A stretch of DNA of 44,216 nucleotides, from the NCBI RefSeq assembly GCF_001570545.1, contig NZ_BBXD01000034.1, forward strand, positions 1-44,216, in the 5' to 3' direction. The position numbers and the translations under genes are program-made. Positions 19,641-28,900 of this stretch are shown piece after piece. How positions within the stretch are numbered: position 1 is the first letter of the stretch; each line of letters starts with the position of its first letter. The notes below the pieces were generated by a model that saw only the letters and a list, made by a program, of their open reading frames with translations, was not told the DNA's origin and made no database searches. This stretch comes from Herbidospora mongoliensis. GTDB lineage: Bacteria > Actinomycetota > Actinomycetes > Streptosporangiales > Streptosporangiaceae.

Positions 19641-20213
19641 TCAGCGGGTCCGCAGGCCGTTCAGTACAACATCGAGATAGTGGCGGCCGACTGCGGCTCG
19701 CTCCTGCGGATCGATGGCTGGATGCATCCTGGCGGAGAAGGCGATTCCACAGATCAATGGCGTCATGTCGGCGAGCGTGATGCCGGGCGCCAGCTGCCCT
19801 GCGGCCCCGGCCCGTTCGAATAGTTGAGTGAACAGCGAGGACAACTGATCGAGCAGATGCGCTGTGCCGGGTAGGGCGGCCGTGGGTGCGGACAGTACGG
19901 GGGACAGGGCGGCGTCACTCAGTTGCGCGTCGACGATCCTGACGAGGAAATCGCGAAAGGCCGTCCAAGGGTCGTCCTGCTCCACGGCCCGTTCGGCGGC
20001 CTGGATCAGCGCCTCCAGTCCGTCCACCGCCACTGCCTCGATCAACGCCTGAGGCGTGGGGAAGTGCCGGTACACCGTGGCGACGCCGACGCTGGCCGCG
20101 CGGGCCACCTCGTTCAACTGAATCGTGGTGCCGTCCGCGACCAGCTTCCGTCCGATCTCGATGATTCGCTGACGGTTGCGTGCTGCGTCCTTACGGAGCG
20201 GTGGAGCGGTCAC
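19641..20213 (-). CDS. TetR-family repressor
   Basis: 190 residues from GTG 20213. The N-terminal HTH reads RKDAARNRQRIIEIGRKLV and then IQLNEVARAASVGVATVYRH followed by FPTPQALIEAV, the TetR signature. The C-terminal part is the ligand/dimer domain. It is divergent from the epimerase gene at 20375, and the shared intergenic region carries three copies of a 21-bp palindromic site. It almost certainly represses itself and the epimerase. The open frame extends to a GTG at 20243, but that start would lie inside the third operator; GTG 20213, just after GGAAAA, is more likely (possibly leaderless). Confidence 0.9.
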   Translation of the reverse strand: MTAPPLRKDAARNRQRIIEIGRKLVADGTTIQLNEVARAASVGVATVYRHFPTPQALIEAVAVDGLEALIQAAERAVEQDDPWTAFRDFLVRIVDAQLSDAALSPVLSAPTAALPGTAHLLDQLSSLFTQLFERAGAAGQLAPGITLADMTPLICGIAFSARMHPAIDPQERAAVGRHYLDVVLNGLRTR

Positions 20214-20224
20214 TTTTCCAGCAT

Positions 20225-20245
20225 AAACGGATAGTGGATCCACTT
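20225..20245. promoter_or_regulatory. TetR operator copy 3 (degenerate)
   Basis: AAACGGATA-GTG-GATCCACTT. The left half matches the other two copies; the right half is imperfect. It lies 12 bp upstream of the TetR start at 20213, so repressor binding would block the tetR promoter or leader. Confidence 0.6.
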
Positions 20246-20289
20246 GCCCCGCCTGGGTCCGGAGTCTCCGGGTGGTCGGGTCAGACCCG

Positions 20290-20310
20290 AATCGGATGAC
20301 TCATCCGTTT
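20290..20310. promoter_or_regulatory. TetR operator copy 1
   Basis: Half-sites AATCGGATG and CATCCGTTT flank a central ACT. The inner arms CGGATG/CATCCG are perfect. It has the same right half-site as copy 2, 37 bp upstream of it. Confidence 0.8.
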
Positions 20311-20326
20311 AATGCTAGGGTAAGAA

Positions 20327-20347
20327 AAACGGATGATCCATCCGTTT
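20327..20347. promoter_or_regulatory. TetR operator copy 2 (perfect)
   Basis: AAACGGATG-ATC-CATCCGTTT has perfect 9-bp arms. It lies 28 bp upstream of the epimerase ATG (20375) and overlaps the expected promoter/transcript start. Together with copy 1 it defines the consensus ANNCGGATGNNNCATCCGTTT. Confidence 0.85.
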
Positions 20348-20374
20348 CATTGCCCGTCTGGTTCTGGAGAGAAC

Positions 20375-21271
20375 ATGAAGATCCTCATCACCGGGGGCAC
20401 CGGCTACTTGGGCTCGGTGCTCGTCGAACACTTCCTCGCAGCAGGCCACGAAGTAGTGGCGCTGACCCGGTCCCCGGAATCAGCGGCGAAAGCGACCCAG
20501 GCGGGCGCGCGTCCTCTGCTCGGCAGCCTGACCGACACCGCGCTCCTGGAAAGGGCTGCGACACAAGCCGACGCCGTGGTGCACACCGCAGTCGACTACG
20601 CCGGCGGCGATGATGCGGTCATGGCAGAGGCTGCTGCCGTGGAGGCGCTGACCCGTGGGGCGGGAAAGGCGGGTACTGGCAAACCGTTCATCTACACCAG
20701 CACGAACCTGGTCTACGGGCTCGACCCTGCCCATTCCCGCGACGAAGACGCAGAACTGCCGGAGCCGGGTCTGCTGCCGTCCAAGCTCGTCGGCGAGCGC
20801 CTGGTGCGCGAGGCGGCGGGCCTGAACGGCATCATCATCCGCGCGAGTCTGGTCTACGGTCGAGGCGGCACCCTGCTGCTGACCAGTCTGATCGGCGCCG
20901 CGACCCGCTCGGGCGCTGCCACCTACATCGGCCCCGGCGACAACGAGTGGACCCCGGTGCACGCGGACGATCTCGCCCGCCTTTACCTGAGGGCCCTGGA
21001 GCATCCGGTGGCGGGCATCTACAACGCGTCCGGACCGCAGCAGTTCACCTTCCGCGAACTCGCCGAGGCGATCGCGGATCTGACCGGAACCACCGCGACC
21101 TCGATCACCGCCGAACAGGCCGAGAGCGCCATGGGGCCGATGGCCGCACTGCTTCAATCCTCGGCGCGCACAACCTCCCGGAAGGCGCACGAGACGTTCG
21201 GGTGGAGCACGAGCGGTCCCGCCCTACTGGACGACGTGCGCTCCGGCTCCTACCAGGTGGTGAACCCGTGA
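20375..21271 (+). CDS. NAD-dependent epimerase/dehydratase (extended SDR)
   Basis: 298 residues. The Rossmann motif is at the very start (MKILITGGTGYLGSVLVEHF). The active-site region YTSTNLVYG and the later SLVYGRGGT fit atypical extended SDRs. The substrate domain has VHADDLARLYLRALE and GIYNASGPQQFTFRELAEAI. The substrate is unknown. ATG 20375 follows GGAGAGAAC and gives the standard N-terminus. It is repressed by the divergent TetR through the 21-bp operators, so it is probably inducible by a small molecule that the pair detoxifies or modifies. Confidence 0.88.
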   Translation: MKILITGGTGYLGSVLVEHFLAAGHEVVALTRSPESAAKATQAGARPLLGSLTDTALLERAATQADAVVHTAVDYAGGDDAVMAEAAAVEALTRGAGKAGTGKPFIYTSTNLVYGLDPAHSRDEDAELPEPGLLPSKLVGERLVREAAGLNGIIIRASLVYGRGGTLLLTSLIGAATRSGAATYIGPGDNEWTPVHADDLARLYLRALEHPVAGIYNASGPQQFTFRELAEAIADLTGTTATSITAEQAESAMGPMAALLQSSARTTSRKAHETFGWSTSGPALLDDVRSGSYQVVNP

Positions 21272-21528
21272 GCCCCAGCCTGGCCAGCCACACCATTCTC
21301 GGTCTGCTGCGTGTAACAGGAGTGAAGAAGCGCCAGTTCAAGCCCAGCCGTTTCCTCACCGAAGTGGCTAACCCGTCCCCGCCGCGCCTGCCGGGTGTCA
21401 CAACCGCAAGCCGGTGGACGAGCGCTTCAACATCCTCATCCCGTAATCAGGAGAGTTTCCATGAAACTCATCCGGCCTGTGGCACGACTGACGGTCATCG
21501 CCAGGCCCCGGCGCCGCAAGGGCACTGA
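21268..21528 (+). pseudogene. Truncated alpha/beta-hydrolase-like gene start
   Basis: The GTG overlaps the epimerase stop (GTGA). The frame reads VSPSLASHTILGLLRVTGVK, KRQFKPSRFLTEVANPSPPR, then loses character and stops at 21528 after 86 codons. The beginning resembles N-termini of secreted or soluble alpha/beta hydrolases/esterases (LLRxTGxKKRQF...), but no GxSxG catalytic motif is present. It looks like the 5' end of a lost partner gene of the TetR-controlled operon. Family assignment is tentative. Confidence 0.45.
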
Positions 21529-21580
21529 ACATCTCAGGAGATCCTGGACGTCCTTCGCCGGAGCCCACGCCGACCGATGA
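21461..21580 (+). CDS. Short open frame with good ribosome site
   Basis: 39 codons starting MKLIRPVARLTVIARPRRRK behind CAGGAGAG. It overlaps the 3' end of the DUF11 gene on the other strand. It may be the first codons of a gene whose rest was lost when the surface locus was joined here. No family recognised. Confidence 0.25.
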   Translation: MKLIRPVARLTVIARPRRRKGTEHLRRSWTSFAGAHADR

Positions 21581-22154
21581 AAGCCCCACATGCCAGGACC
21601 AGGGCTGCGATTCCCGCGATCGCGTAGAAACGTCCGGAGCCGGAAGCGGGGACCGGCACCTGGCTCCTCGCCGTCGTGGTCAGCAGACGGTCTGAGTGGG
21701 TCGCGCAGACGATCGGCCGGTCGCCGGTCTTGGCCGAGGCGCAGGCCACCACCGCCAGTCGTTGTAGCTGAGGAGCCAGCTCTCCGACGTCGACGGTCAC
21801 GCTGAACTGCGCCTTCTCCCCTGCGGGCAGCGACTTGCTCCACTCGATCCGCCCAGCCGAGACGGTGCCGGAAGGCGTCGAGGAGAGCAGTTTGAGCCCG
21901 GGCACCATCGTCTGGGAGAGCCGCAGGACCGGGGTGTCGGTCGCTCCGGTGTTGTGGATCTTGACCGTGTAGGTGAGCCGGTCGCCTTCCTTCACGGTCG
22001 TGTGCCCGTTGTCGATGGCGATGCTGAGCGTGACCGCTTTGGGCTTGTGCGTCGGCTCGGCGCCCGCGTGGGCGGCGGCGATCCCGGGCTGGATCGCGAT
22101 CAGCGAGAGGGCCAAGACGGCAATTCTTCGCTCACAACCGGCTCGAAAGACCAT
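21534..22154 (-). CDS. Secreted DUF11-domain protein with C-terminal membrane anchor
   Basis: 206 residues from ATG 22154 (AAAGG 11 nt upstream). The signal peptide covers 1-30 (RIAVLALSLIAIQPGIAAAHA). A single DUF11-type beta-sandwich follows (about 40-130: VKEGDRLTYTVKIHNTGATD, then LPAGEKAQFSVTVDVGELAP). A linker leads to a C-terminal transmembrane helix (FYAIAGIAALVLACGAFI) and a basic tail (GRRGLRRRTSR). No LPXTG motif is present, so it is anchored by the helix. It lies downstream of the WxL-like genes after a strong hairpin. It shares the DUF11 fold with the giant protein, suggesting a common surface structure. Confidence 0.8.
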   Translation of the reverse strand: MVFRAGCERRIAVLALSLIAIQPGIAAAHAGAEPTHKPKAVTLSIAIDNGHTTVKEGDRLTYTVKIHNTGATDTPVLRLSQTMVPGLKLLSSTPSGTVSAGRIEWSKSLPAGEKAQFSVTVDVGELAPQLQRLAVVACASAKTGDRPIVCATHSDRLLTTTARSQVPVPASGSGRFYAIAGIAALVLACGAFIGRRGLRRRTSRIS

Positions 22155-22228
22155 CAATCAATGCCTTTGACTAGAAATAGTCTCACCCACCGGCAATGCC
22201 GTGGGCGAATGGGGACGGACCAAGAATA

Positions 22229-22256
22229 GGGCCGGTGGATGAAAATCCACCGGCCC
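22229..22256 (-). terminator. Strong hairpin after the small WxL-like gene
   Basis: A perfect 12-bp stem (GGGCCGGTGGAT / ATCCACCGGCCC) closes a 4-base loop. Read on the reverse strand it is followed by TATTCTTGG, a weak T-rich stretch. It lies 32 bp after the stop of the small WxL-like gene and would attenuate or end that transcript before the DUF11 gene. Confidence 0.75.
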
Positions 22257-22287
22257 TGCCCGGCGATCCCGCCGGGAATACCCGCGA

Positions 22288-22827
22288 CTAAAGAGTGTTC
22301 GCGACGTAGTTGAGCGTGACGGTGTAGGTGTCCGGGCGGACGAACGGAATGGTGATCCGGTAATCGTTGCTGATCGGATCGCCTGCCAGCGCCGAGGGCG
22401 AAGCCTTGGTGGCCACCACGAGCGGCGTTCCGAAGGTCAGCGGGGTGAACGTCCCCGCCTGGGCCGGGCCGTTCACCTCAAGGAGGTTCGACGGGATGAC
22501 GTCGGTGTTGCCGACGATCGCACCGGTGAGGTTGACGGCGGCCGGGGCGACCGTGACGTTGTAGCCGGCAAAGTTGTTCGTGGTCACCGTCATGGTGACC
22601 GGATTCGCCCCGGTGGTGGGCGTCTCGCCCGGCGCCCCCGTCAGGGTGAACGCGGGAGTGAGGTCGCTCAGCGTGATCGACGAGGTGACCTCGACGTTGG
22701 CGATCGTCTCACCCGAGTCGCTGTCCGCCATGGCGGGAGATGCGAGCGTTTCCAGTGCTCCCACGGTTACCGCACCCGTCAGCGCAAGAGAAAGGAACGT
22801 CATACGCGCGTTTCGGATTTTTGACAT
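22288..22827 (-). CDS. Small secreted WxL-like domain protein
   Basis: 179 residues from ATG 22827, with an excellent ribosome site (AAAAGGAG, 6 nt). The signal peptide covers 1-36 (FLSLALTGAVTVGALETLAS, cleavage near AMA-DS). The remaining 140 residues align over their whole length with the C-terminus of the 3,024-residue protein upstream: ITLSDLTPAFTLTGAPGE vs IVLADLTSGFTLTGPPDA, GYNVTV in both, and GDPISNDYRITIPF vs GDPLSNDYEVEIPF. The layout (GYNVTV in the middle, TYTVTLNYVANTL at the end) matches the two W-x-L motifs of WxL domains, with Tyr in place of Trp. WxL domains bind peptidoglycan non-covalently in Firmicutes. A role as a separate wall-binding subunit is inferred. Confidence 0.7.
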   Translation of the reverse strand: MSKIRNARMTFLSLALTGAVTVGALETLASPAMADSDSGETIANVEVTSSITLSDLTPAFTLTGAPGETPTTGANPVTMTVTTNNFAGYNVTVAPAAVNLTGAIVGNTDVIPSNLLEVNGPAQAGTFTPLTFGTPLVVATKASPSALAGDPISNDYRITIPFVRPDTYTVTLNYVANTL

Positions 22828-22981
22828 ATCGACTCCTTTTAGAAATTGCAGCCACTTGAAATGATCACCCGCCCAACACACAACAAACCCCTAAATCATA
22901 TTCCAAGGACAACAATGAAGAGATTGAGGCCGATGAAACGGACTATGCGGGCCATATCAACATATGAGTACCAAGCTCCTC
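22828..22981 (-). promoter_or_regulatory. AT-rich spacer between the giant gene and the small WxL-like gene
   Basis: 154 bp, noticeably richer in A and T than its surroundings, with no terminator. It could hold a separate promoter for the small secreted protein, which would make it more abundant than the giant upstream gene. It ends with AAAAGGAG before ATG 22827. Confidence 0.35.
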
Positions 22982-25900
22982 TCATTGAGTGCTGGCAATG
23001 TAGTCAAGGCTTACCGAATAGTTCCCGGACGGAACGAAGGGGATTTCAACCTCATAGTCATTACTTAGTGGGTCTCCATCCTGCTCCGACGCCGTGGATT
23101 GATCATGTACGATCACCGGCACCGTGCTGGAAAGCGGCTCGAAGGTGGAGGTTCCGCTTTCCCGGACCCGGAGCGCCGAGATCGGGATCGTGGCGGTGAC
23201 GCCAGGTGCCGTGAGTTCGGGCGAGGCGCCGGTCACCGTGACGTTGTAGCCGCTCGGGCTGTTGGTGATCACGGTCATGGTCACGGCACCGTCACCGCGC
23301 ACGGTGGCGTCCGGAGGGCCGGTCAGTGTGAAGCCGCTGGTGAGGTCGGCCAGGACGATGCTCTGTGCGATGACCGGGACGCTGGTCGTACAGCGGACGT
23401 CGGTTCCACCGTCCGGGCAGGTGCTGCCCCGGGTCTCCGAGCTGACGGTGTTGACAAGGACGGCGTTTCCGCCGCTGGGGTTGGTGGTGGTGAGGCTGTA
23501 GGTGATGGTCGCGGTGGCTCCGACGGCCAGATCGCCGGTCCACATCAGGGCGGGCGCGCTGTAGCCGACCGCGCCGCTCGTGGCCGCCGCGTCATTGTTG
23601 TACGTCGCGTCGTCCAGCGCCCCGGCCAGCGAGTCGGTGAAACTCGCTCCGACATAGGGCGCCTGTCCGGTGTTGACGACCGTCACCGTGTAGGCCACCG
23701 TGCCGCCCGCCACGACGGTGGCGACGTCTGCCGTCTTGGTGATGGTGAGCGCGGGCACCAGGACCGGGACGCCGGCCGTGCACCTGGTGTCGCTTCCTCC
23801 CGCCGGGCAGTTGTTGCCGAGCGTCGTGGAGGTGACCGTGTTGGTCATGAACCTGTCACCCGGATCCGGATCGCGGACCGTCACGGAGTAGGTGATGGTC
23901 GCGACCGCGCCGATGGCCAGGTCACCCGTCCAGGTCAGCGTGGGCGCCGCGTATCCCACGGTGCCCGTGGTGGCCGAGGCGTCGTTGTTGTAGACGGCGT
24001 CGGACAGCACCCCGGTGAGCGAGTCGCTGAAAGCGGCCCCCGTGTAAGGGGCCTGACCGGTGTTGGTCACAGTCACCGTGTAAGCGACCTGGTCACCCGG
24101 CTCAGCCGTGGCGACATCGGCCGTCTTCTCGATCGTGAGCTCCGGAAGAAGGATGTCGACCGTCGTCACACACGCCGGGTCCGAACCCCCCACCGGACAG
24201 TTGTTGCCCGGCGTCGCGGAGGTGACCAGACTCGTCATCGTGTCACCACCGGTCGGCGGATTGTTCACCGTCACCGACGCCGTCGCGGTCATCGACTCCC
24301 CGACCGCCAACGCCCCCGTCCAGGTCACCGACCCGTCCACATTGAACGTCAACCCACCCGAACTCGCCACCGCGTCGTTGTTGTACGTCGCGTTGTCCAA
24401 CGCCCCCGCCAGCGAGAACGTGAAACTCGCCGCCCCATACGGCACCTCACCCGAATTCGTCGCCGTCACCGTGTACCGCACCACCCCCGTCGGAATCGCC
24501 GAACTCACATCCGCCGAACTCATCAGGGACAGCACGGCGACCGGGACGGTGCGGGTGCAGCGGGGGTCGGAACCACCGGCGGCACAGTTGTTTCCGGCGC
24601 TGGTCGAGGTGACCGTATTGGTCAGGCTCTTGTCCCCCGTATCCGGCGACAGGACCGTGACCGAATAGGTGACGGTCGCGGACGCGCCCGGCGTGAGCGC
24701 GCCGGTCCAGCTGAGGCCGGAGCCGGAAGTGGAGACGACTCCGGTGCTCGCGGCGCCGTCCCCGTTGTAGGTCGCGTCGTCCAGCACACCGGACAGCGAG
24801 TCGGTGAACGTCGCCGCCGGATAGGCGGTCTGCCCGCTGTTCGTCACCGTGACCGTGTAGCCCACCGTGGCGCCTGGGGTCGTCGTGGCGGTGTCCGCGT
24901 TCTTCACGATGGTCAGCGCGGGCGTCAGGACGGCGACCGTGAGGGTGCAGGGGCCCGCGACCGGGCAGTTGCTCCCTTCAGCCGCCGAGGAGAACGCGTT
25001 GATCATGATCTTGTCCCCCGGATCCGGGTTACGGACCGTGGCCGAATAAGTGATCGTCACCGTCGCGCCGACGGCGACGTCACCGGTCCACGTGAGGACC
25101 GGGGCGGAGTAGGAAACCGCCCCGGTGGTCGCGGTGGCGTCGGCGTTGTAGACGGCGTCGTCGAGGAGTCCCGCGAGTTGGTCGGTGACGTTGATCCCGG
25201 TGTACGGCGTCTGCCCCGTGTTGTCGATGGTGAGCGTGTACGTGATCGTCCCGCCCGGGACCGTCACGGGCGCGCTGGCGGTCTTGGTGATCGTGAGCGC
25301 GGGGATCAGGACCTGCACGCCGGCGGAACACCGCGGATCGGAGTTGCCGGTCGGGCAGTTGCTGCCCGGCGTGTCAGAGATCGAGGCGACCACGAGACTC
25401 CGGTTGCCCGGGTCAGGGTTCTTGACCGTGAAGGAGGAGGTCAGCGTGACCGTATCGCCGACCGGGATGTCCCCCGTCCACACCAGTCCGGCAGGGGTGA
25501 TGGACAACGTCCCCGAGGTGACCGTTTCGTCGCCGTTGGGGATGGCATCGTCCAGGAGATCGTCACCGTCGAACGAGACGCTGATTCCCGTGTATGGGGT
25601 CTGCCCGGTGTTGGTGAACGTACTGGTGAACTGAACCGTTCCGCCGGGAACAGTCGTCGAGACGTTCGAGCCGTTGAGAATGGTCAGGCTGGAGATGGTG
25701 ACCGTCTCCGCGCAGCGCGGGTCGCCGCTGCCCGCCAGACAGTTGCTCTGGGGCGACGTCGAGGTCAGCAGGTTGGACATGACTCCGTCACCGGTGGCCA
25801 CGGCGTTTACGGTCACCGAGTAGGTGACCGTGACCGACCCACCGGCCGGGACGTTGCCGGTCCAGGTGAGGTTGGGCGCGGTGTACCCCACCGTTCCCCC

Positions 25901-28900
25901 GCTGGCGGCGGCGTCGTTGTTGTAGTCGGCGTCGTCGAGCACCCCGGTCAGCGGGTCGGTGAACGTCGCACCGGCATAGGGCGCGGCCGCCGAGTTGGTG
26001 ACCGTGATCGTGTAGCCGACGACGGCGCCCTGGACGGTCGAGGTCACGTCGGCGGTCTTGGTGAAGGTCAGATTGGTCGCGTCGGCGACGGCGACGGTCA
26101 CGGCACACCGGGAATCGGACGACCCCGCCGCGCAATTGCTGCCGGGCGTGGTGGAGGTGGCCTTGTTGACGAGGCTCTCATCCCCGATGTCGGGATTGTC
26201 CACGGTGACGGTGTAGGTGATCGTCGCGACCGCACCGACGGCCAGGTCCCCGCTCCAGGTCAGCGTGGGATCCGTGTAACCGACCGTGCCCGAGTCGGCG
26301 GCGGCGTCGCCGTTGTAGGCGCCGTCGTCGAGAACGCCGGACAGATCGTCGGTCATGTTGGCCGCGGTGTAGTCGGTCTGTCCGCTGTTGGTGATCTTGA
26401 TGGTGTACGCGACGGTATCGCCGTCCACCACGGTCTCCTGGTCCGCGGTCTTGACGATGGTCAGCGCCGGGGTGAGGACGGCGACGCTCGCGGAGCAGGC
26501 CGGGTTCCCCTGTCCCGGCGGGCAGGTGCTGCCGACGGTGTCGGAGGTGACGGAGTTGAACACCAGTTTGTTGCCCGGATCGGGGCTGAGGACGGTGGCG
26601 CTGTAGGTGATGACGGCCGTGCCGCCGACCGGCAGGTCACCGGTCCAGGTCAGGATCGGGCTGGTGTAGTCGATCAAACCGACGGTGGCGCTCGCGTTCC
26701 CGTCGTACGTGGCGTCGTCGAGCAGCCCGGACAGATCGTCGCTGGCCACGGCGCCGCTGTACGGCGTCTGGCCGGTGTTCTCCACGAGCACCGTGTAGTT
26801 GATGGTCCCCCCGGGGACCTGGGTGACGGTGTCCGCGGACTTGCTGATGGACAGGCTCGGCACCAGGACCACCACCTGGGCGGTGCAGAGCGGGTCCGTG
26901 CCGCCGACGGGACAGTTGTTCCCCGGCGCGGCGGACGTGAGGGTGCCCGTCAGGAGCTTGTTCCCCGTGTCCGGATTCTTCACGGTGAGGGTGCCTTCGA
27001 TGTTGACGACGCCGCCGACCGGGATGCTTCCGGTCCAGGTGATACCGGTGGGGCCCAGGATGAGCGTTCCCGAACTGGCGACCTGGTCGCCCACGGGAAC
27101 GGCGTCGTCCACGATGTCGGCGCTGGCCGCGGAGACGCTGATTCCGGTGTACGGCGTCTGTCCGGTGTTGGTGAAGGTGGCGCTCAGGTGGACCACCGAA
27201 CCAGGCGTGGTGGTGGACTCGGCGAAGCTCTGCGTCAGGAGGAGCCGGGACAGCCTGACCGTGGCCTGACAGCGGATGTCGGTGCTCCCGGTGCGGCAGT
27301 TGTTGCCCGGCGCGGTCGAGGTGACGGCGTTCGTGAGCAGCCCGTCGCCCGGATCGGGAGCGCGGACGGTCATGGTGTAGGTGATGGTCGCGGTGGCTCC
27401 GACGGCCAGATCGCCGGTCCAGGTCAGGGCGGGCGCGCCGTAGCCGACCGCGCCGCTCGTGGCCGCCGCGTCATTGTTGTACGTCGCGTCGTCCAGCGCC
27501 CCGGCCAGCGAGTCGGTGAAACCCGCTCCGACATAGGGGACCTGTCCGGTGTTCGTCACGGTGACGGTGTAGTCGACGGTGTCGCCTTCCACGACCGTCT
27601 CCGTGTCGGCGGTCTTGGTGATGGTGAGCGCGGGCACCAGGACCGGGACGCCGGCCGTGCACCTGGTGTCGCTTCCTCCCGCCGGGCAGTTGTTGCCGAG
27701 CGTCGTGGAGGTGACCGTGTTGGTCATGAACCTGTCACCCGGATCCGGATCGCGGACCGTCACGGAGTAGCTGATCGTGGCGGCGGCGCCGATGCCCAGG
27801 TCACCTGTCCAGACCAGGTTGGGACTGGTGTAGTCGACAGCTCCGACGTCAGTGGTCGCGTCGTTGTTGTAGACGGCGTCGGCCAGCACCCCGGTGAGCG
27901 AGTCGCTGAAAGCGGCCCCCGTGTAAGGGGCCTGACCGGTGTTGGTGACGGTCACCGTGTAGGCGACCTGGTCACCTGGTTCAGCGGTGGCGACATCGGC
28001 CGTCTTCACGATCGTGAGCTCCGGAAGAAGGATGTCGACCGTCGTCACACATGCCGGATCCGAACCCCCCACCGGACAGTTGTTGCCCGGCGTCGCGGAG
28101 GTGACCAGACTCGTCATCGTGTCACCACCGGTCGGCGGATTGTTCACCGTCACCGACGCCGTCGCGGTCATCGACTCCCCGACCGCCAACGCCCCCGTCC
28201 AGGTCACCGACCCGTCCACATTGAACGTCAACCCACCCGAACTCGCCACCGCGTCGTTGTTGTACGTCGCGTTGTCCAACGCCCCCGCCAGCGAGAACGT
28301 GAAACTCGCCGCCCCATACGGCACCTCACCCGAGTTCGTCGCCGTCACCGTGTACCGCACCACCCCCGTCGGAATCGCCGTACTCACATCCGCCGAACTG
28401 GTGATCGTCAACTGGGGTACCCGGACCGCGACGGTCCTGGTGCAACGCGGATCGGAACCACCGGCGGGGCAGTTGCTTCCGGCGCTGGTCGAGGAAACCG
28501 TGTTCGTCGCGCTCTTGTCTCCCGGATCCGGCCGCACGGTCACCGAGTAGGTGATGGTGGCCGACGCGCCCTGCGACAGGTTCCCGCTCCAGCTGAGTGT
28601 GGGGTTGCTGTAGGAGGCCGTACCCGAAGTGGCGGAGACGTCGCCGTTGTAGGTCGCGTCGTCCAGCACGCCGGACAGCGGATCGGAGAAGTTCGCGGGC
28701 GTGTAGGCGGCGGTGCCGGTGTTGGTGACGGTGACGGTGTAGTGGATGGTGTCGCCGGGGGACGCCGTCGCCGAATCCGCCGTCTTCACGATGGTCAGTT
28801 GGAGCAGGGCGACGGCCGCCCGGCATCGCGAGTCGGTGCTGCCGCTCGCGCAGTTCGAGCCGAGCGTGGGCGAGGTGACCGTGTTGGTGAGAGCGCCGTC

